Assembly: GCA_963775805.1 (NCBI GenBank)
Contig: CAVZKG010000001.1
Span: 2,914,001 to 2,978,000 of the forward strand
Length of the DNA stretch: 64,000 nt
Direction: 5' to 3'
DNA from: JAFAMB01 sp963775805
GTDB lineage: Bacteria; Verrucomicrobiota; Verrucomicrobiia; Chthoniobacterales; JAFAMB01
Of this stretch, positions 24,545 to 33,076 are shown in pieces. A program made the position numbers and the translations under genes. A model generated the notes under the pieces. The model ran no database searches. It was not told the origin of the DNA and worked only from the letters and a program-made list of their open reading frames with translations. Every line of letters begins with the position of its first letter. The first letter of the stretch is position 1.

Positions 24545-25947
24545 ACAAAGCGATCATCTACGCTCTCCCCGTCGGAGCCGCTGGCGGCGCCCTCTTAAGT
24601 TTAGCCGGCTTGGCACCACTCGTCTTCGGAATGACGCTCGGCTGCGCTTACGGATTGATATTTTGCCTAGTCGGTGGACGTCGTGCGAATACGCCTGGCG
24701 GAGGCCTCCTATGGGGTCTGGCTTTCGCGCTGTTGTTTTGGCTGGTGGGTCCGGCCACGATTGGACCTTTGTTTATGCCCGTCTCACCAGGATCGCCAAT
24801 AATGTTGGAAACGGTGCGCGCTCGTTTTCCTGACTTGGTTGGTTACATACTATTTTTCGGCGCCCCATCGGGTATCGTTCATGGCACCTTGAATCGGCGA
24901 CGCTCGCCAGAGCGGCCAGGGGACGCGAAGTTCAGTTTATCCCGAGCGGTCACGGTGGGTGGATTAGCGGGCATAGTGGGTGGATGGGCGTTTGGCCAGT
25001 GGATGGCGAAGGTCAATCATTTTCCTCTGATCGCGGGGCTGATTCATCTAAGCTCCTACAACGCCGGAGTTGCATTACATTTTGTCTTCGCATTCATCAT
25101 CGGCGCTTCCTTTGGATTGCTCTTTCAGCGTGATGTTCGCGGATATGGATCTTGCCTAGGGTGGGGATTTGGTTACGGCATTTTCTGGTGGTTCCTGGGA
25201 CCGATGACGCTCATGCCGCTCTGGCAAGGACGCAGCCTGGACTGGTCTTTTGAGCACGGTCAGGCATTGTTTGGATCACTCGTAGGACATGTTGTGTACG
25301 GACTGATTGTAGGCGTAATCTACGCCACCGCTGACCGACTTTGGATTGCTCTATTTATCGAAAGCGATCCAATCAATCGCCAACCGGAAGCACCTGGTTC
25401 GCGCACGGTCCGATCCATCGCTTGGGGCGCGGTCGGCGGGCTGGCAGGGGGCCTTGTGTTCTTGCCGATCATCGCAATTGTCACCGGCATGTCGCAGCTA
25501 GCAGGGCTTGTCGGTGGTACATCGCCGGTTGTCGGTGTGATTGTTCATCTGTTCATCAGTGCATTGATTGGTATCAGTTATGGACTGCTATTTGAGCATG
25601 AGTCGCCAGACATTGCTGCCGGCATCGCGTGGGGACTCCTTTACGGTCTGGTGTGGTGGTTTGCCGGCAGATTGACTCTTTTTCCCATTTTACAGGGTCT
25701 CTCTTTTACCTGGACACACGAGGCAGCCGCCGACGCTCTTCCCCTATTGATTGGTCATCTCCTCTACGGTGCGGTCACCGCAGTTGTTTTCCTCTTATTC
25801 GAACGACGCCATCGGGATTGGCTGTTATTAGACCCCCGCTTCGCGGCGAGGCACGCCCGCCTGCGCCGACCGGCCGGAACACCGGCTCCGGCGCTTTGGT
25901 TCTTTGCTTTGGGCCTTGGAGTACTGCTCCAAATCATTCTCGTTTGA
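24541..25947 (+). CDS. Polytopic membrane protein with three repeated modules, partner of NDH-2-like gene
   Basis: This 468-residue protein has about 12 membrane segments. It contains three homologous units at residues about 25-120, 170-275 and 325-425. Each has a Gly-rich helix, then a W-G-x-x-x-x-x-x-x-W-x-x-G pattern (WGLAFALLFWLVGP, WGFGYGIFWWFLGP, WGLLYGLVWWFAGR), then LxPxxxG and a final helix around LVGHxxYG. No enzymatic motif or family name is apparent to me. Overlap with the upstream dehydrogenase and the shared module suggest a membrane complex, possibly an anchor or quinone-handling partner. This is inference. Confidence 0.75.
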   Translation: MNKAIIYALPVGAAGGALLSLAGLAPLVFGMTLGCAYGLIFCLVGGRRANTPGGGLLWGLAFALLFWLVGPATIGPLFMPVSPGSPIMLETVRARFPDLVGYILFFGAPSGIVHGTLNRRRSPERPGDAKFSLSRAVTVGGLAGIVGGWAFGQWMAKVNHFPLIAGLIHLSSYNAGVALHFVFAFIIGASFGLLFQRDVRGYGSCLGWGFGYGIFWWFLGPMTLMPLWQGRSLDWSFEHGQALFGSLVGHVVYGLIVGVIYATADRLWIALFIESDPINRQPEAPGSRTVRSIAWGAVGGLAGGLVFLPIIAIVTGMSQLAGLVGGTSPVVGVIVHLFISALIGISYGLLFEHESPDIAAGIAWGLLYGLVWWFAGRLTLFPILQGLSFTWTHEAAADALPLLIGHLLYGAVTAVVFLLFERRHRDWLLLDPRFAARHARLRRPAGTPAPALWFFALGLGVLLQIILV

Positions 25948-26050
25948 TAAATTTGCGACTCGCCTTGCAATTAGATGCCCGATCCGAAATGAGCCGCATC
26001 TTCAGGGCGATGCTAGATTGCTTAGGAGTGATTATTCCGGAGCCTTCCAT
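25934..26050 (-). CDS. Possible small protein (38 residues)
   Basis: ATG 26050 on the minus strand is preceded by a strong Shine-Dalgarno-like AAGGAG about nine bases upstream, which is rare in this window. The 38-residue product (MEGSGIITPKQSSIALKMRL...) is basic and unrecognised. Its end overlaps the 3' end of the membrane protein gene by 14 bp in convergent orientation. It may be a real small gene or a chance ribosome-binding site. Confidence 0.3.
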   Translation of the reverse strand: MEGSGIITPKQSSIALKMRLISDRASNCKASRKFIKRE

Positions 26051-26389
26051 GACGATATCTCCTTTTTTTCGCGCCAACGGTTTAACCGGAGACGGTCGCC
26101 TCTTCGTTACTAGTTTTTTAGAACCTGTTTTGGACAGGAGCATCTGCCTAGAACGACGAGGCCGGAACTAAATTTTCGCCATCCATTTCTCAACGCGCTC
26201 TAAGCGAACAAAATAGGGTCGGTAAAAGGATATCGCGAGGCGCTTAACGGGGGGTGGACGCGTTCGTTGGTTTGACCGATGGCTCGAGGCGAGGTAAAAT
26301 CCCAACTCCCAGCTGGCGCAGAACGGTGTTTTAAATTCTCGCACCCTTCGAAGTAGAACTAACTAAAACTCCATAGAGCTAACCATGCC
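26051..26389. other. Region without a recognisable gene
   Basis: I see no coding remnant, repeat or clear terminator here. It should contain the promoter of the following unknown gene. Confidence 0.35.
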
Positions 26390-27541
26390 ATGAGCCTCGA
26401 CACTTACAGGAAGAAGATCTTGAGCCAATTCGGCTTTCAGGATGTGATCAAATACAGCGTCGCAGGCCCCGGGGTTTACGAATCGATCAAGTGGGAGGAA
26501 CTCGAGGCGAACGTAAGACAATGGTGGCTTCTCTATGAGGAGTGGGAGAAGAGGGACACAGTGGCGAAAGCCTATCACCAGCAACGGCTAACGGTCAAAG
26601 GGGCGCACCTGCAGCCCTGGGAGATGGGCATTCAAGCTTCGCCGGTTCTGAGTGAGAGCCCACGTCAGCTGGGAGGAACGCGGACATTTGAACGGACTGA
26701 TGAGACGGCCAAACAATACCTGGCGAGTATGGAGCCCCTTACAGCGGAGGAACGTGAACTGTTGAAACCTTACTGGTCGATAAGGAAAGACCTAAAATCG
26801 ATCCAGGAACGTTTCGACCCAAAGAAGTTTGTGCCCGAGGACGGAGGGAAAAGCCAAAAAACCGAGTGGGGTTTACACGACATGAGCGCCGGGCTCATGC
26901 ATAAAAATAAACCAATCAGCGAGCAACAGTATAAGACGCCTGGTCGGGGCCAGTATTTCGTGTTCATGCCATTGTCTCACCCAGGGGACCAGGCAGTATT
27001 TCAAAACCTAAATAGATTAGCGAAAGAATTTCGGACCAGAAAAGAGGGTTTCTATAACCTAATAAGAGACATCCGGAGCAAAATGACACGGATTAAACTC
27101 GCGGCCGAGCACGATATGGCCACGAATTTTGTTATGGCCGCGAGGCCGGGCACAGATACCCGTCCCAAGTTCAAATTCACACTGATAGATAATACGGATG
27201 TGAGTATTCGAGACAAAGCAAAAGGATTGCTGACGCCTGATGTCGAATTCCCGGAGGGCACGAAGGTCGTGCAAAGTACAACAACTCCGGGAATACTACA
27301 GGCAAGACAACTTGCTGCAATTAATTTTCAGAGTCTGGTGCTGGGGGAGCTACTCAGTTACGGGGAAGTGGTGGTCGCATACCGGCGGCATCTGGGCGAG
27401 GGCGAGAGTAAGTTTCCAAAGTTCGCAGAATTCGACGAAAAGAAGCTGTTGTGGAAGGTGGGGAAGCTGACGGGAGATGGGTATAACTGGCAGTCAACGA
27501 GCGAAACGTTTCCCGACCAACCCCCGGAGCCAGTCGGTTAG
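26390..27541 (+). CDS. Protein of unknown function (383 residues)
   Basis: I do not recognise a family. The product is soluble, charged and rich in Lys, Glu and Trp, with no signal peptide or membrane segment. The N-terminal third contains WEELEANVRQWWLLYEEWEK, probably helical. The middle carries a stretch GRGQYFVFMPLSHPGDQAVF, and the C-terminus ends EPVG. Codon use and length support a real gene. It stands alone between a membrane-protein gene and a convergent oxidoreductase gene. A phage or plasmid origin is possible but not shown. Confidence 0.6.
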   Translation: MSLDTYRKKILSQFGFQDVIKYSVAGPGVYESIKWEELEANVRQWWLLYEEWEKRDTVAKAYHQQRLTVKGAHLQPWEMGIQASPVLSESPRQLGGTRTFERTDETAKQYLASMEPLTAEERELLKPYWSIRKDLKSIQERFDPKKFVPEDGGKSQKTEWGLHDMSAGLMHKNKPISEQQYKTPGRGQYFVFMPLSHPGDQAVFQNLNRLAKEFRTRKEGFYNLIRDIRSKMTRIKLAAEHDMATNFVMAARPGTDTRPKFKFTLIDNTDVSIRDKAKGLLTPDVEFPEGTKVVQSTTTPGILQARQLAAINFQSLVLGELLSYGEVVVAYRRHLGEGESKFPKFAEFDEKKLLWKVGKLTGDGYNWQSTSETFPDQPPEPVG

Positions 27542-27639
27542 TCGTCGTCACCAATCTTCGGACCGTTACCGGGTCGAAAGGGACAGCGCACGAAGGATGG
27601 TTCTCGCCTGTCCTATCCCAGCTTTAAGGCAACCTTCCA

Positions 27640-27682
27640 CAATCGTACTCGTGATCGTGCTCCCGCTCGTGCTCGACTTTGG
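27640..27682 (+). repeat. Possible degenerate relative of the dispersed repeat
   Basis: The stretch AATCGTACTCGTGATCGTGC resembles the TCGTACTCGTACTCCTGCTC core of copies A-E. The GGGAGATCCC segment and the flanking 7-mers are absent. Similarity may be due to simple-sequence bias. Confidence 0.3.
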
Positions 27683-27782
27683 GAGCTGATTCACACGGGC
27701 GTTCACCGCTCACCGTTTGTCATCCTCCTAATCGTTGTGCTTATGTTTCTCTCAACGCGTTGGCGGCGTTTTTGCCGCTAAA

Positions 27783-28703
27783 TCATGCGGCTTTCAAAAC
27801 GATCTTGCCGCGCACATGGCCGCTCTGGCTCAATTCATGAGCACGCCTGGCTTCCGCCAAGGGAAGGACGATTTCGACAACTGGCTTCACTTTACCCTGG
27901 TCGATTAGCTTTGCGATTTCAGCCAGGTCGGACGAACTGGCATGGGCGCCATAGAACAAAGCGCGAACGGCATATTTCGCGGCCGATTCTTGTGAAGGCG
28001 GCTCAACTAGTGACACCAGAATACCGCCCTTTTTAAGCACCTTAAGCGAGCGCTCCAGAGTATCGCCGCCAACAGTGTCCAGCACTACGTCCACATCGCG
28101 CACCACATCCTCAAAACGCGTCTTCTGATAATCAACTGCTTTGTCCACTCCCAATTCGCGCAGGAACGCCTCATTTTTCGACGAAGCGGTTCCGATGACG
28201 TAGGCGCCTCTTGCTTTCGCGAATTGCACCGCAAAGTTCCCAACGCCACCAGCCGCCGCATGGATCAATACCTTCTGACCGGCGCTTAGCTGCGCCACCT
28301 CAAATAACGCTTGCCATGCTGTCAGCCCGGCGACAGGCACGGCTGCCGCTTGGACATGATCCAAAGTTCGAGGTTTATGCGCAACGACAGTTTCCTTAGC
28401 CGCTGCATATTCCGCATATCCCCCGCCTTCCAGCAGCGCATACACTTCGTCGCCGCGTTTGAATTGAGTCACATCGGCGCCCACCTCTTCCACCGTTCCT
28501 GAAACATCCCACCCAAGCGTCGAGGGAAAAGTGAGCGGAAAAAAATCTTTCATATAGCCAGCGCGCAGTTTCCAATCAACTGGATTGACCGAGGCGGCCT
28601 GAACCTTGATGAGCACTTCATTTGGACCCGGCGCGGGACGCTGCATTTCGACTTGCGCCAGAACCTCGGGGCCACCGTATTGGTGAATTCGTATCGCTTT
28701 CAT
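27783..28703 (-). CDS. Zinc-independent alcohol dehydrogenase/quinone oxidoreductase (MDR family)
   Basis: Starting at ATG 28703 (MKAIRIHQYGGPEVL), preceded by GGAG about 12 bases upstream, the product has 306 residues. It has the GroES-like N-terminal fold (VNPVDWKLRAGY, GWDVSGTVEEVG) and the Rossmann motif AAAGGVGNFAVQFA for NADPH. Zinc ligands of classical alcohol dehydrogenases are absent, placing it with quinone oxidoreductases of the QOR/YhdH-like group. A divergent LysR gene starts 130 bp away and probably controls it. Upstream in-frame codons are not conserved in this family. Confidence 0.88.
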   Translation of the reverse strand: MKAIRIHQYGGPEVLAQVEMQRPAPGPNEVLIKVQAASVNPVDWKLRAGYMKDFFPLTFPSTLGWDVSGTVEEVGADVTQFKRGDEVYALLEGGGYAEYAAAKETVVAHKPRTLDHVQAAAVPVAGLTAWQALFEVAQLSAGQKVLIHAAAGGVGNFAVQFAKARGAYVIGTASSKNEAFLRELGVDKAVDYQKTRFEDVVRDVDVVLDTVGGDTLERSLKVLKKGGILVSLVEPPSQESAAKYAVRALFYGAHASSSDLAEIAKLIDQGKVKPVVEIVLPLAEARRAHELSQSGHVRGKIVLKAA

Positions 28704-28810
28704 ATCTATTTTCTCCACTTCGTTACCTGTTTGCGTGGTCTCAGTGACCATCTGCCCCCAGCTTTCCTCATTTGCTTGAATCCGCCCAATACTATGATGT
28801 TTGCGTAGCC

Positions 28811-28825
28811 ATGCCTTTTTGGCAT
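28811..28825 (+). promoter_or_regulatory. Palindromic operator candidate for the LysR regulator
   Basis: ATGCC-TTTTT-GGCAT is a perfect 5 bp inverted repeat with a 5 base spacer, in the divergent intergenic region 9 bp before the LysR start. LysR regulators usually bind an imperfect dyad in such a spot; binding here is inferred. Confidence 0.4.
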
Positions 28826-28833
28826 AATGGCCC

Positions 28834-29772
28834 GTGATGGAACTCCGGCACCTGCGATATTTCCTGTCTGTGGCTGAAGCATTGAACTTCTCTAAAGCGG
28901 CCGCCCAACTGCGCATCGCGCAACCGGCGGTGAGTCGACGGGTCCAAGATCTGGAGGACGAAATCGGCGTTGACCTGCTCAAACGCAGTCCCCGCGGCGT
29001 GGCCCTCACGGCGGAAGGAAAACTCTTTCTAGAGAAAACCCGACACCTCTTAAAGCTAGCGGATGAAGCCGTGGAACAAGTCCGCGCGCTGGCGCGAGGG
29101 GAGTACGGCGAATTGCACTTGGGCTACGCGCCCGCTCCAACGGTGGAAATTTTGCCGCAGGCACTCGCGGCATATCAACAAGCCTTTCCCCGCGTGAGGG
29201 TCTTGTTGCACGACCTCTCCGAGCAGGAACTCATCGACGGGCTTCAGAACGGCAGATTAGAAATCGCGATAATGATTGGAGCTGCAGGCTTGGAGTCTTT
29301 TGGGGTGGAATTTGAAGCGGTGCGGAGCTACCCGATTTGCGTCGCACTTGCTCCGACGCATCGATTGGCCCGCCTCAAATCCATCACTTTGGAAAAAGCT
29401 TTTGCTGAACCATTGATTGGCCTTAGCCGGAAGGATTATCCCGACTATTACGTTCGCCTTGACCGCATCCTCGGCCCGCTCGCTATCAAGCCTCGCGTCG
29501 TAGTCGAATGCGACAGCGCCAGTTCGCTCATCACTGAAGTTGAAACTGGGCGGGGCATTGCGATCGTGTCCCCGATCCTCAAACACCAGAGCGGAAAACG
29601 GCTGCTCTACCGTCCACTCACCGGTTCGACAGAAATGCTGTCCGTAGGAATCGCCCGGGCCACGAAAGGGGACGTGACACCGGCCGGGGAGAAATTTTGT
29701 GAATTTTTACGCAAGACTTCGCATGGAGCAAGTTTGCGGTCGCCCCGAGATTCAAGGGCAACAAAGTGTTAA
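28834..29772 (+). CDS. LysR-family transcriptional regulator
   Basis: This product of about 312 residues starts at GTG 28834 or ATG 28837 (MELRHLRYFL). It has an N-terminal winged helix-turn-helix (LNFSKAAAQLRIAQPAVSRR and VQDLEDEIGVDLLKRS, residues about 15-60). A periplasmic-binding-protein-like effector domain follows (residues about 90-300, LHLGYAPAPTVEILPQAL). It is divergently transcribed from the quinone oxidoreductase gene, the classical LysR arrangement, with a small palindrome between the two. The inducer is unknown; an aromatic or quinone-related compound is plausible. Confidence 0.9.
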   Translation: MMELRHLRYFLSVAEALNFSKAAAQLRIAQPAVSRRVQDLEDEIGVDLLKRSPRGVALTAEGKLFLEKTRHLLKLADEAVEQVRALARGEYGELHLGYAPAPTVEILPQALAAYQQAFPRVRVLLHDLSEQELIDGLQNGRLEIAIMIGAAGLESFGVEFEAVRSYPICVALAPTHRLARLKSITLEKAFAEPLIGLSRKDYPDYYVRLDRILGPLAIKPRVVVECDSASSLITEVETGRGIAIVSPILKHQSGKRLLYRPLTGSTEMLSVGIARATKGDVTPAGEKFCEFLRKTSHGASLRSPRDSRATKC

Positions 29773-29828
29773 GCACGGTGGTTCGATGAGAGTTCCAAGA
29801 GGTATCCTCTTTCAATTATTGCTCTTCA

Positions 29829-32381
29829 ATGCTCATAGCTAACGCATCGCTGGATACGATCTTATCCATCGCTACTCCTCTTATGGCTCTATTCGCTTTT
29901 GCACTCGCTATTCTCAGGATTGCGGTCGCGAGGCCGCAAGCTTGTTGCCCTGTTCGGGGCGTCTTCCTTTCGTTCCTGACGATCGCCGCGCTCGCCAGTT
30001 TTAACCTGCCGAATATCGCGAAGGCAACGGAACCACCGAATACCGACGCGGTCACGGAGGATCGCGTCCAGGCATTGATCCCCGATATCGAAGCCTACAT
30101 TGCCAGCGGGATGAAGGGATTCGACGTGCCTGGCCTGGCCATTGGAATCGTTGTCGGCGACAAGCTTGTATACGCCAAAGGCTTCGGCGTGCGCAGCAAG
30201 AGCGGTGGCATGCCGGTCGATACGCGCACGATCTTCCAGATCGGCTCGACCACCAAGGCGTTTCTCGCCGCGACCGCGGCCATCATGGTCGATCGCGGCA
30301 AGTTGCGGTGGGACGACCGCGTGGTCGATCTCGATTCGGACTTTCAGTTGAAGGATCCTTGGGTTACGCGCGAGTTCCGTCTCTTCGACCTGCTCGCTCA
30401 GCGCTCCGGACTTCCACCTTTGGTCAACGACACGCTTGCCATGCTAGACTTCAACGAGACAGCGTTGATCCGCTCCCTACGCGATGTGGAGCCGGTGTCC
30501 AGTTTCCGTACGACCTTTTCCTATACCAATATCACGCATCTTTTGGCGAGCCGCATTGTGGCGAAAGCCGCGGGCGCGGCGGATTGGAATACGGTCCTTC
30601 AGCAGGAACTGCTCGATCCCCTGAGCATGAAGGACTCGTCCTACACGGTCGAAGCCATCGAATCGGCTCCGAATCATGCGAACGGGCACCACTGGACACC
30701 GGAGGGCACCACCGAGGTGCCTTTCACATCAATTTTCCCCTACCATTTCGCTGGGGCCGGCGACATCAACTCAACGGTCGAGGATATGGCGCGCTGGGTC
30801 CGTTTACAGCTCGGCAACGGCACATTCCAGGGGCGCCGCTTGATATCGCCCGAGAATCTCGCCTTTACGCGAAGGCCAGAAGTGGCAGTCAACGACGAGG
30901 CGTCCTACGCCCTGGCTTGGTATATCTACCCGACTCCGAATGGCACCATCGTTTGGCACGATGGAGACGCGCTAAGCTTCGGCTCCTTTGTCAGCATGGT
31001 GCCTGACAGGAATATCGGCGTCATCCTCCTCACCAACGAAACCAACGTGAATTTTCCACGCTCGTTCGGGGTCTGGTTATTGGACCGGATTCTCGGCAAC
31101 CCCGTACGTGACCACGTGGCAAACTCGCTCAAGGAAGCCAAAACCAGCTTCGAAGCCACGGCCAAGATGTTTGCCAAGCCTGCCTATCCGCGACCGTTTC
31201 CACCGCTCGTACCGCTCGCCGGCAACTTCGTCAATCCCAGCTTTGGTGAGGCAGCGGTGGCGGTGGAAGGCGATGCGCTAGTGATGGAGTTTCAGGCTAC
31301 CGGCGCCAAGTTCAAGCTCGAGCCCTGGGACGGCGACGTCTTTATCGCGAGGCTCGTGCCGACCGGGCGATTCGAACCTGTCGTGGATTTGGACTACATG
31401 ACGAAGGGTTTCGTCCAGTTTCAAATAGACAAGAACGGCAGACTCGATCTCCTGCGTTTCTCCTCCGTGGGCGGTCAGGTTTATGAGTTCCGGCGCTTGC
31501 TCCCGCCGACAGCCCATGCTGCGATAACCGGAGACTTTGGCGGACTGGTCGACATCGGTGACGGCCGCAAGATGTTTTTGGAGTGTCGCGGCACGAGATC
31601 GCCTACCGTCGTGTTGGTGGCCGGCCTGAGGGGCTCGGCCGAGGATTGGAGCATTGCCGACAATTCCGCATCGGCAGTGCTTCCTGAGGTCGCCAAGTTC
31701 GCCCGGGTGTGTGCCTACGACCGCCCCGGAACACCGGTCGGTCAGAAACCGAGCCGTAGTGATCCGGTGCTGCAACCAACCACGGCCGGCGATGCGGTCG
31801 CCGATTTGCACGCCCTCCTGAGTGCCGCTGGTTTGGTGGGGCCTTACGTGCTTGTCGGGCACTCTTATGGCGGTTTGGTCGCCAGGCTTTATGCGAGCAC
31901 CTATCCCGAAGACGTGTGCGGTCTCGTCCTCGTCGACGCGCTCACGGAAGGGCTTCGAGATGCAGAAACGCCTGAACAGTGGGCGATACAACGAAAGCTG
32001 ATTGAGGGCAACGTGCGCGAGAGCCTGGTCTTCTACCCGGCCCTTGAGAGGATCGACCCGGACGGCAGCTTTGACCAGGTCCGCGCCGCCCCGCCGATAC
32101 GACCACTTCCTCTGGTCGTATTGTCTGCGGACCGGGCCTGGGGGCCACAAATCCCGTCAATGATTGCCGCAGGCGAGCTACCGGTCGACGTGCCGCCGGA
32201 CTTCGGTTACGTCACCGATGCGGCGCAGAAAGAGGCGCAGTCGCGGCTCGCCAGGCTCGTCCCGCAGGCGAAACAGATCACCGACACCCACAGCGGCCAC
32301 GATATCCACAAGGAGCAACCTCAACTTGTGATCGCAGCAATCAGCGAAGTCGTCGAGGCGGTCCGTGGCGGTAGACGGTAA
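29829..32381 (+). CDS. Beta-lactamase-like serine hydrolase fused to an alpha/beta hydrolase
   Basis: This 850-residue protein has two hydrophobic N-terminal segments (about 11-32 and 43-60) that probably anchor or export it. Residues about 75-430 form a class C beta-lactamase/penicillin-binding-like domain with nucleophile motif STTK (140-143), YTN (232-234) and a later WHDGDAL replacing KTG. After a beta-rich linker comes an alpha/beta hydrolase domain (from about 570): VVLVAGLRGSAEDW as oxyanion region and GHSYGG with Ser679. Two serine hydrolases in one chain suggest an esterase or peptidase pair acting in the envelope. The substrates are unknown; resistance to antibiotics should not be assumed. 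Confidence 0.82.
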   Translation: MLIANASLDTILSIATPLMALFAFALAILRIAVARPQACCPVRGVFLSFLTIAALASFNLPNIAKATEPPNTDAVTEDRVQALIPDIEAYIASGMKGFDVPGLAIGIVVGDKLVYAKGFGVRSKSGGMPVDTRTIFQIGSTTKAFLAATAAIMVDRGKLRWDDRVVDLDSDFQLKDPWVTREFRLFDLLAQRSGLPPLVNDTLAMLDFNETALIRSLRDVEPVSSFRTTFSYTNITHLLASRIVAKAAGAADWNTVLQQELLDPLSMKDSSYTVEAIESAPNHANGHHWTPEGTTEVPFTSIFPYHFAGAGDINSTVEDMARWVRLQLGNGTFQGRRLISPENLAFTRRPEVAVNDEASYALAWYIYPTPNGTIVWHDGDALSFGSFVSMVPDRNIGVILLTNETNVNFPRSFGVWLLDRILGNPVRDHVANSLKEAKTSFEATAKMFAKPAYPRPFPPLVPLAGNFVNPSFGEAAVAVEGDALVMEFQATGAKFKLEPWDGDVFIARLVPTGRFEPVVDLDYMTKGFVQFQIDKNGRLDLLRFSSVGGQVYEFRRLLPPTAHAAITGDFGGLVDIGDGRKMFLECRGTRSPTVVLVAGLRGSAEDWSIADNSASAVLPEVAKFARVCAYDRPGTPVGQKPSRSDPVLQPTTAGDAVADLHALLSAAGLVGPYVLVGHSYGGLVARLYASTYPEDVCGLVLVDALTEGLRDAETPEQWAIQRKLIEGNVRESLVFYPALERIDPDGSFDQVRAAPPIRPLPLVVLSADRAWGPQIPSMIAAGELPVDVPPDFGYVTDAAQKEAQSRLARLVPQAKQITDTHSGHDIHKEQPQLVIAAISEVVEAVRGGRR

Positions 32382-32617
32382 CTGGCGCGCTGAGGCTCGC
32401 CGGTCGATGTCCGCCTAACCCGAATATCGGAATGCTTCGTCGATTGAGACAAAAGCGGTGCTGACCCCGGCACCAGAAGAACAACGGAGCGTTAGCTGCG
32501 GTGTCTCTTGATTCCGCTTTAGCGGCATCTTTCGGCCCGCATTCAGACCATTGACTCGCCATCGTCTCAAAATCAGTCCCGCCGATTTGCGTACCAATAC
32601 ATGATGCAAAATGCAGG

Positions 32618-33076
32618 CTATGGGATGCGCTCATACCACATTTCTTCACCCTTGAGAATATTGTCGATCGCTTCTTCTCCCGAGTGTCCGACCAAATCCA
32701 AGTGATCGTCGTAACCGCCGTAGACTTTGCCCTCAGGCGTCATCATCAATGTGTCATGGAGATGGTTGTAGGTGCCAATGACACATAGGGGTGCCTTTAC
32801 CCGTCGAGCATAATCTTGCACCGTTCGAATCTGAACGAACGAGATCGCGTAGATCGGATCGAAACGTAATTCGTCCTCGCTCCCAAGGTCACTATAAGGG
32901 TATACGATCTTTAGCTCTCCAAAGTGCGCCAGGAACTCGGTTGCAGTGGTGTGAACAGGATAACGGCTCGCTTTGAGTTGAGTTACGAACGTAGTCGTAT
33001 CGATCAAACGTTCAGGGAACCAGCCGGCAGATTGCAGGAGTTTCCTTGTCTCAGTTCGAAAAACGGAAATATCCAT
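32618..33076 (-). CDS. SUKH-type immunity protein for the RHS toxin
   Basis: This 152-residue cytoplasmic protein starts at ATG 33076, which overlaps the toxin stop (TGATG). It has the SUKH-3-like N-terminal pattern LLQSAGWFPERLIDTTTF, then VHTTATEFLAHFGELKIVYP. SUKH proteins are common immunity partners of nuclease and deaminase toxins. Position directly after the toxin tip and the overlap indicate that it neutralises that toxin by direct binding. An alternative ATG at 33088 would add four residues. Confidence 0.8.
   Translation of the reverse strand: MDISVFRTETRKLLQSAGWFPERLIDTTTFVTQLKASRYPVHTTATEFLAHFGELKIVYPYSDLGSEDELRFDPIYAISFVQIRTVQDYARRVKAPLCVIGTYNHLHDTLMMTPEGKVYGGYDDHLDLVGHSGEEAIDNILKGEEMWYERIP

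Noticed and set aside
27783..29009. A 408-residue quinone oxidoreductase with long N-terminal extension
   Set aside because: The extension overlaps the divergent LysR gene and is not conserved in the family; ATG 28703 has a good ribosome-binding site.
30308..31006. A 232-residue frame inside the beta-lactamase-like gene
   Set aside because: It is a shadow of the 850-residue gene, in a different frame, with no family resemblance.
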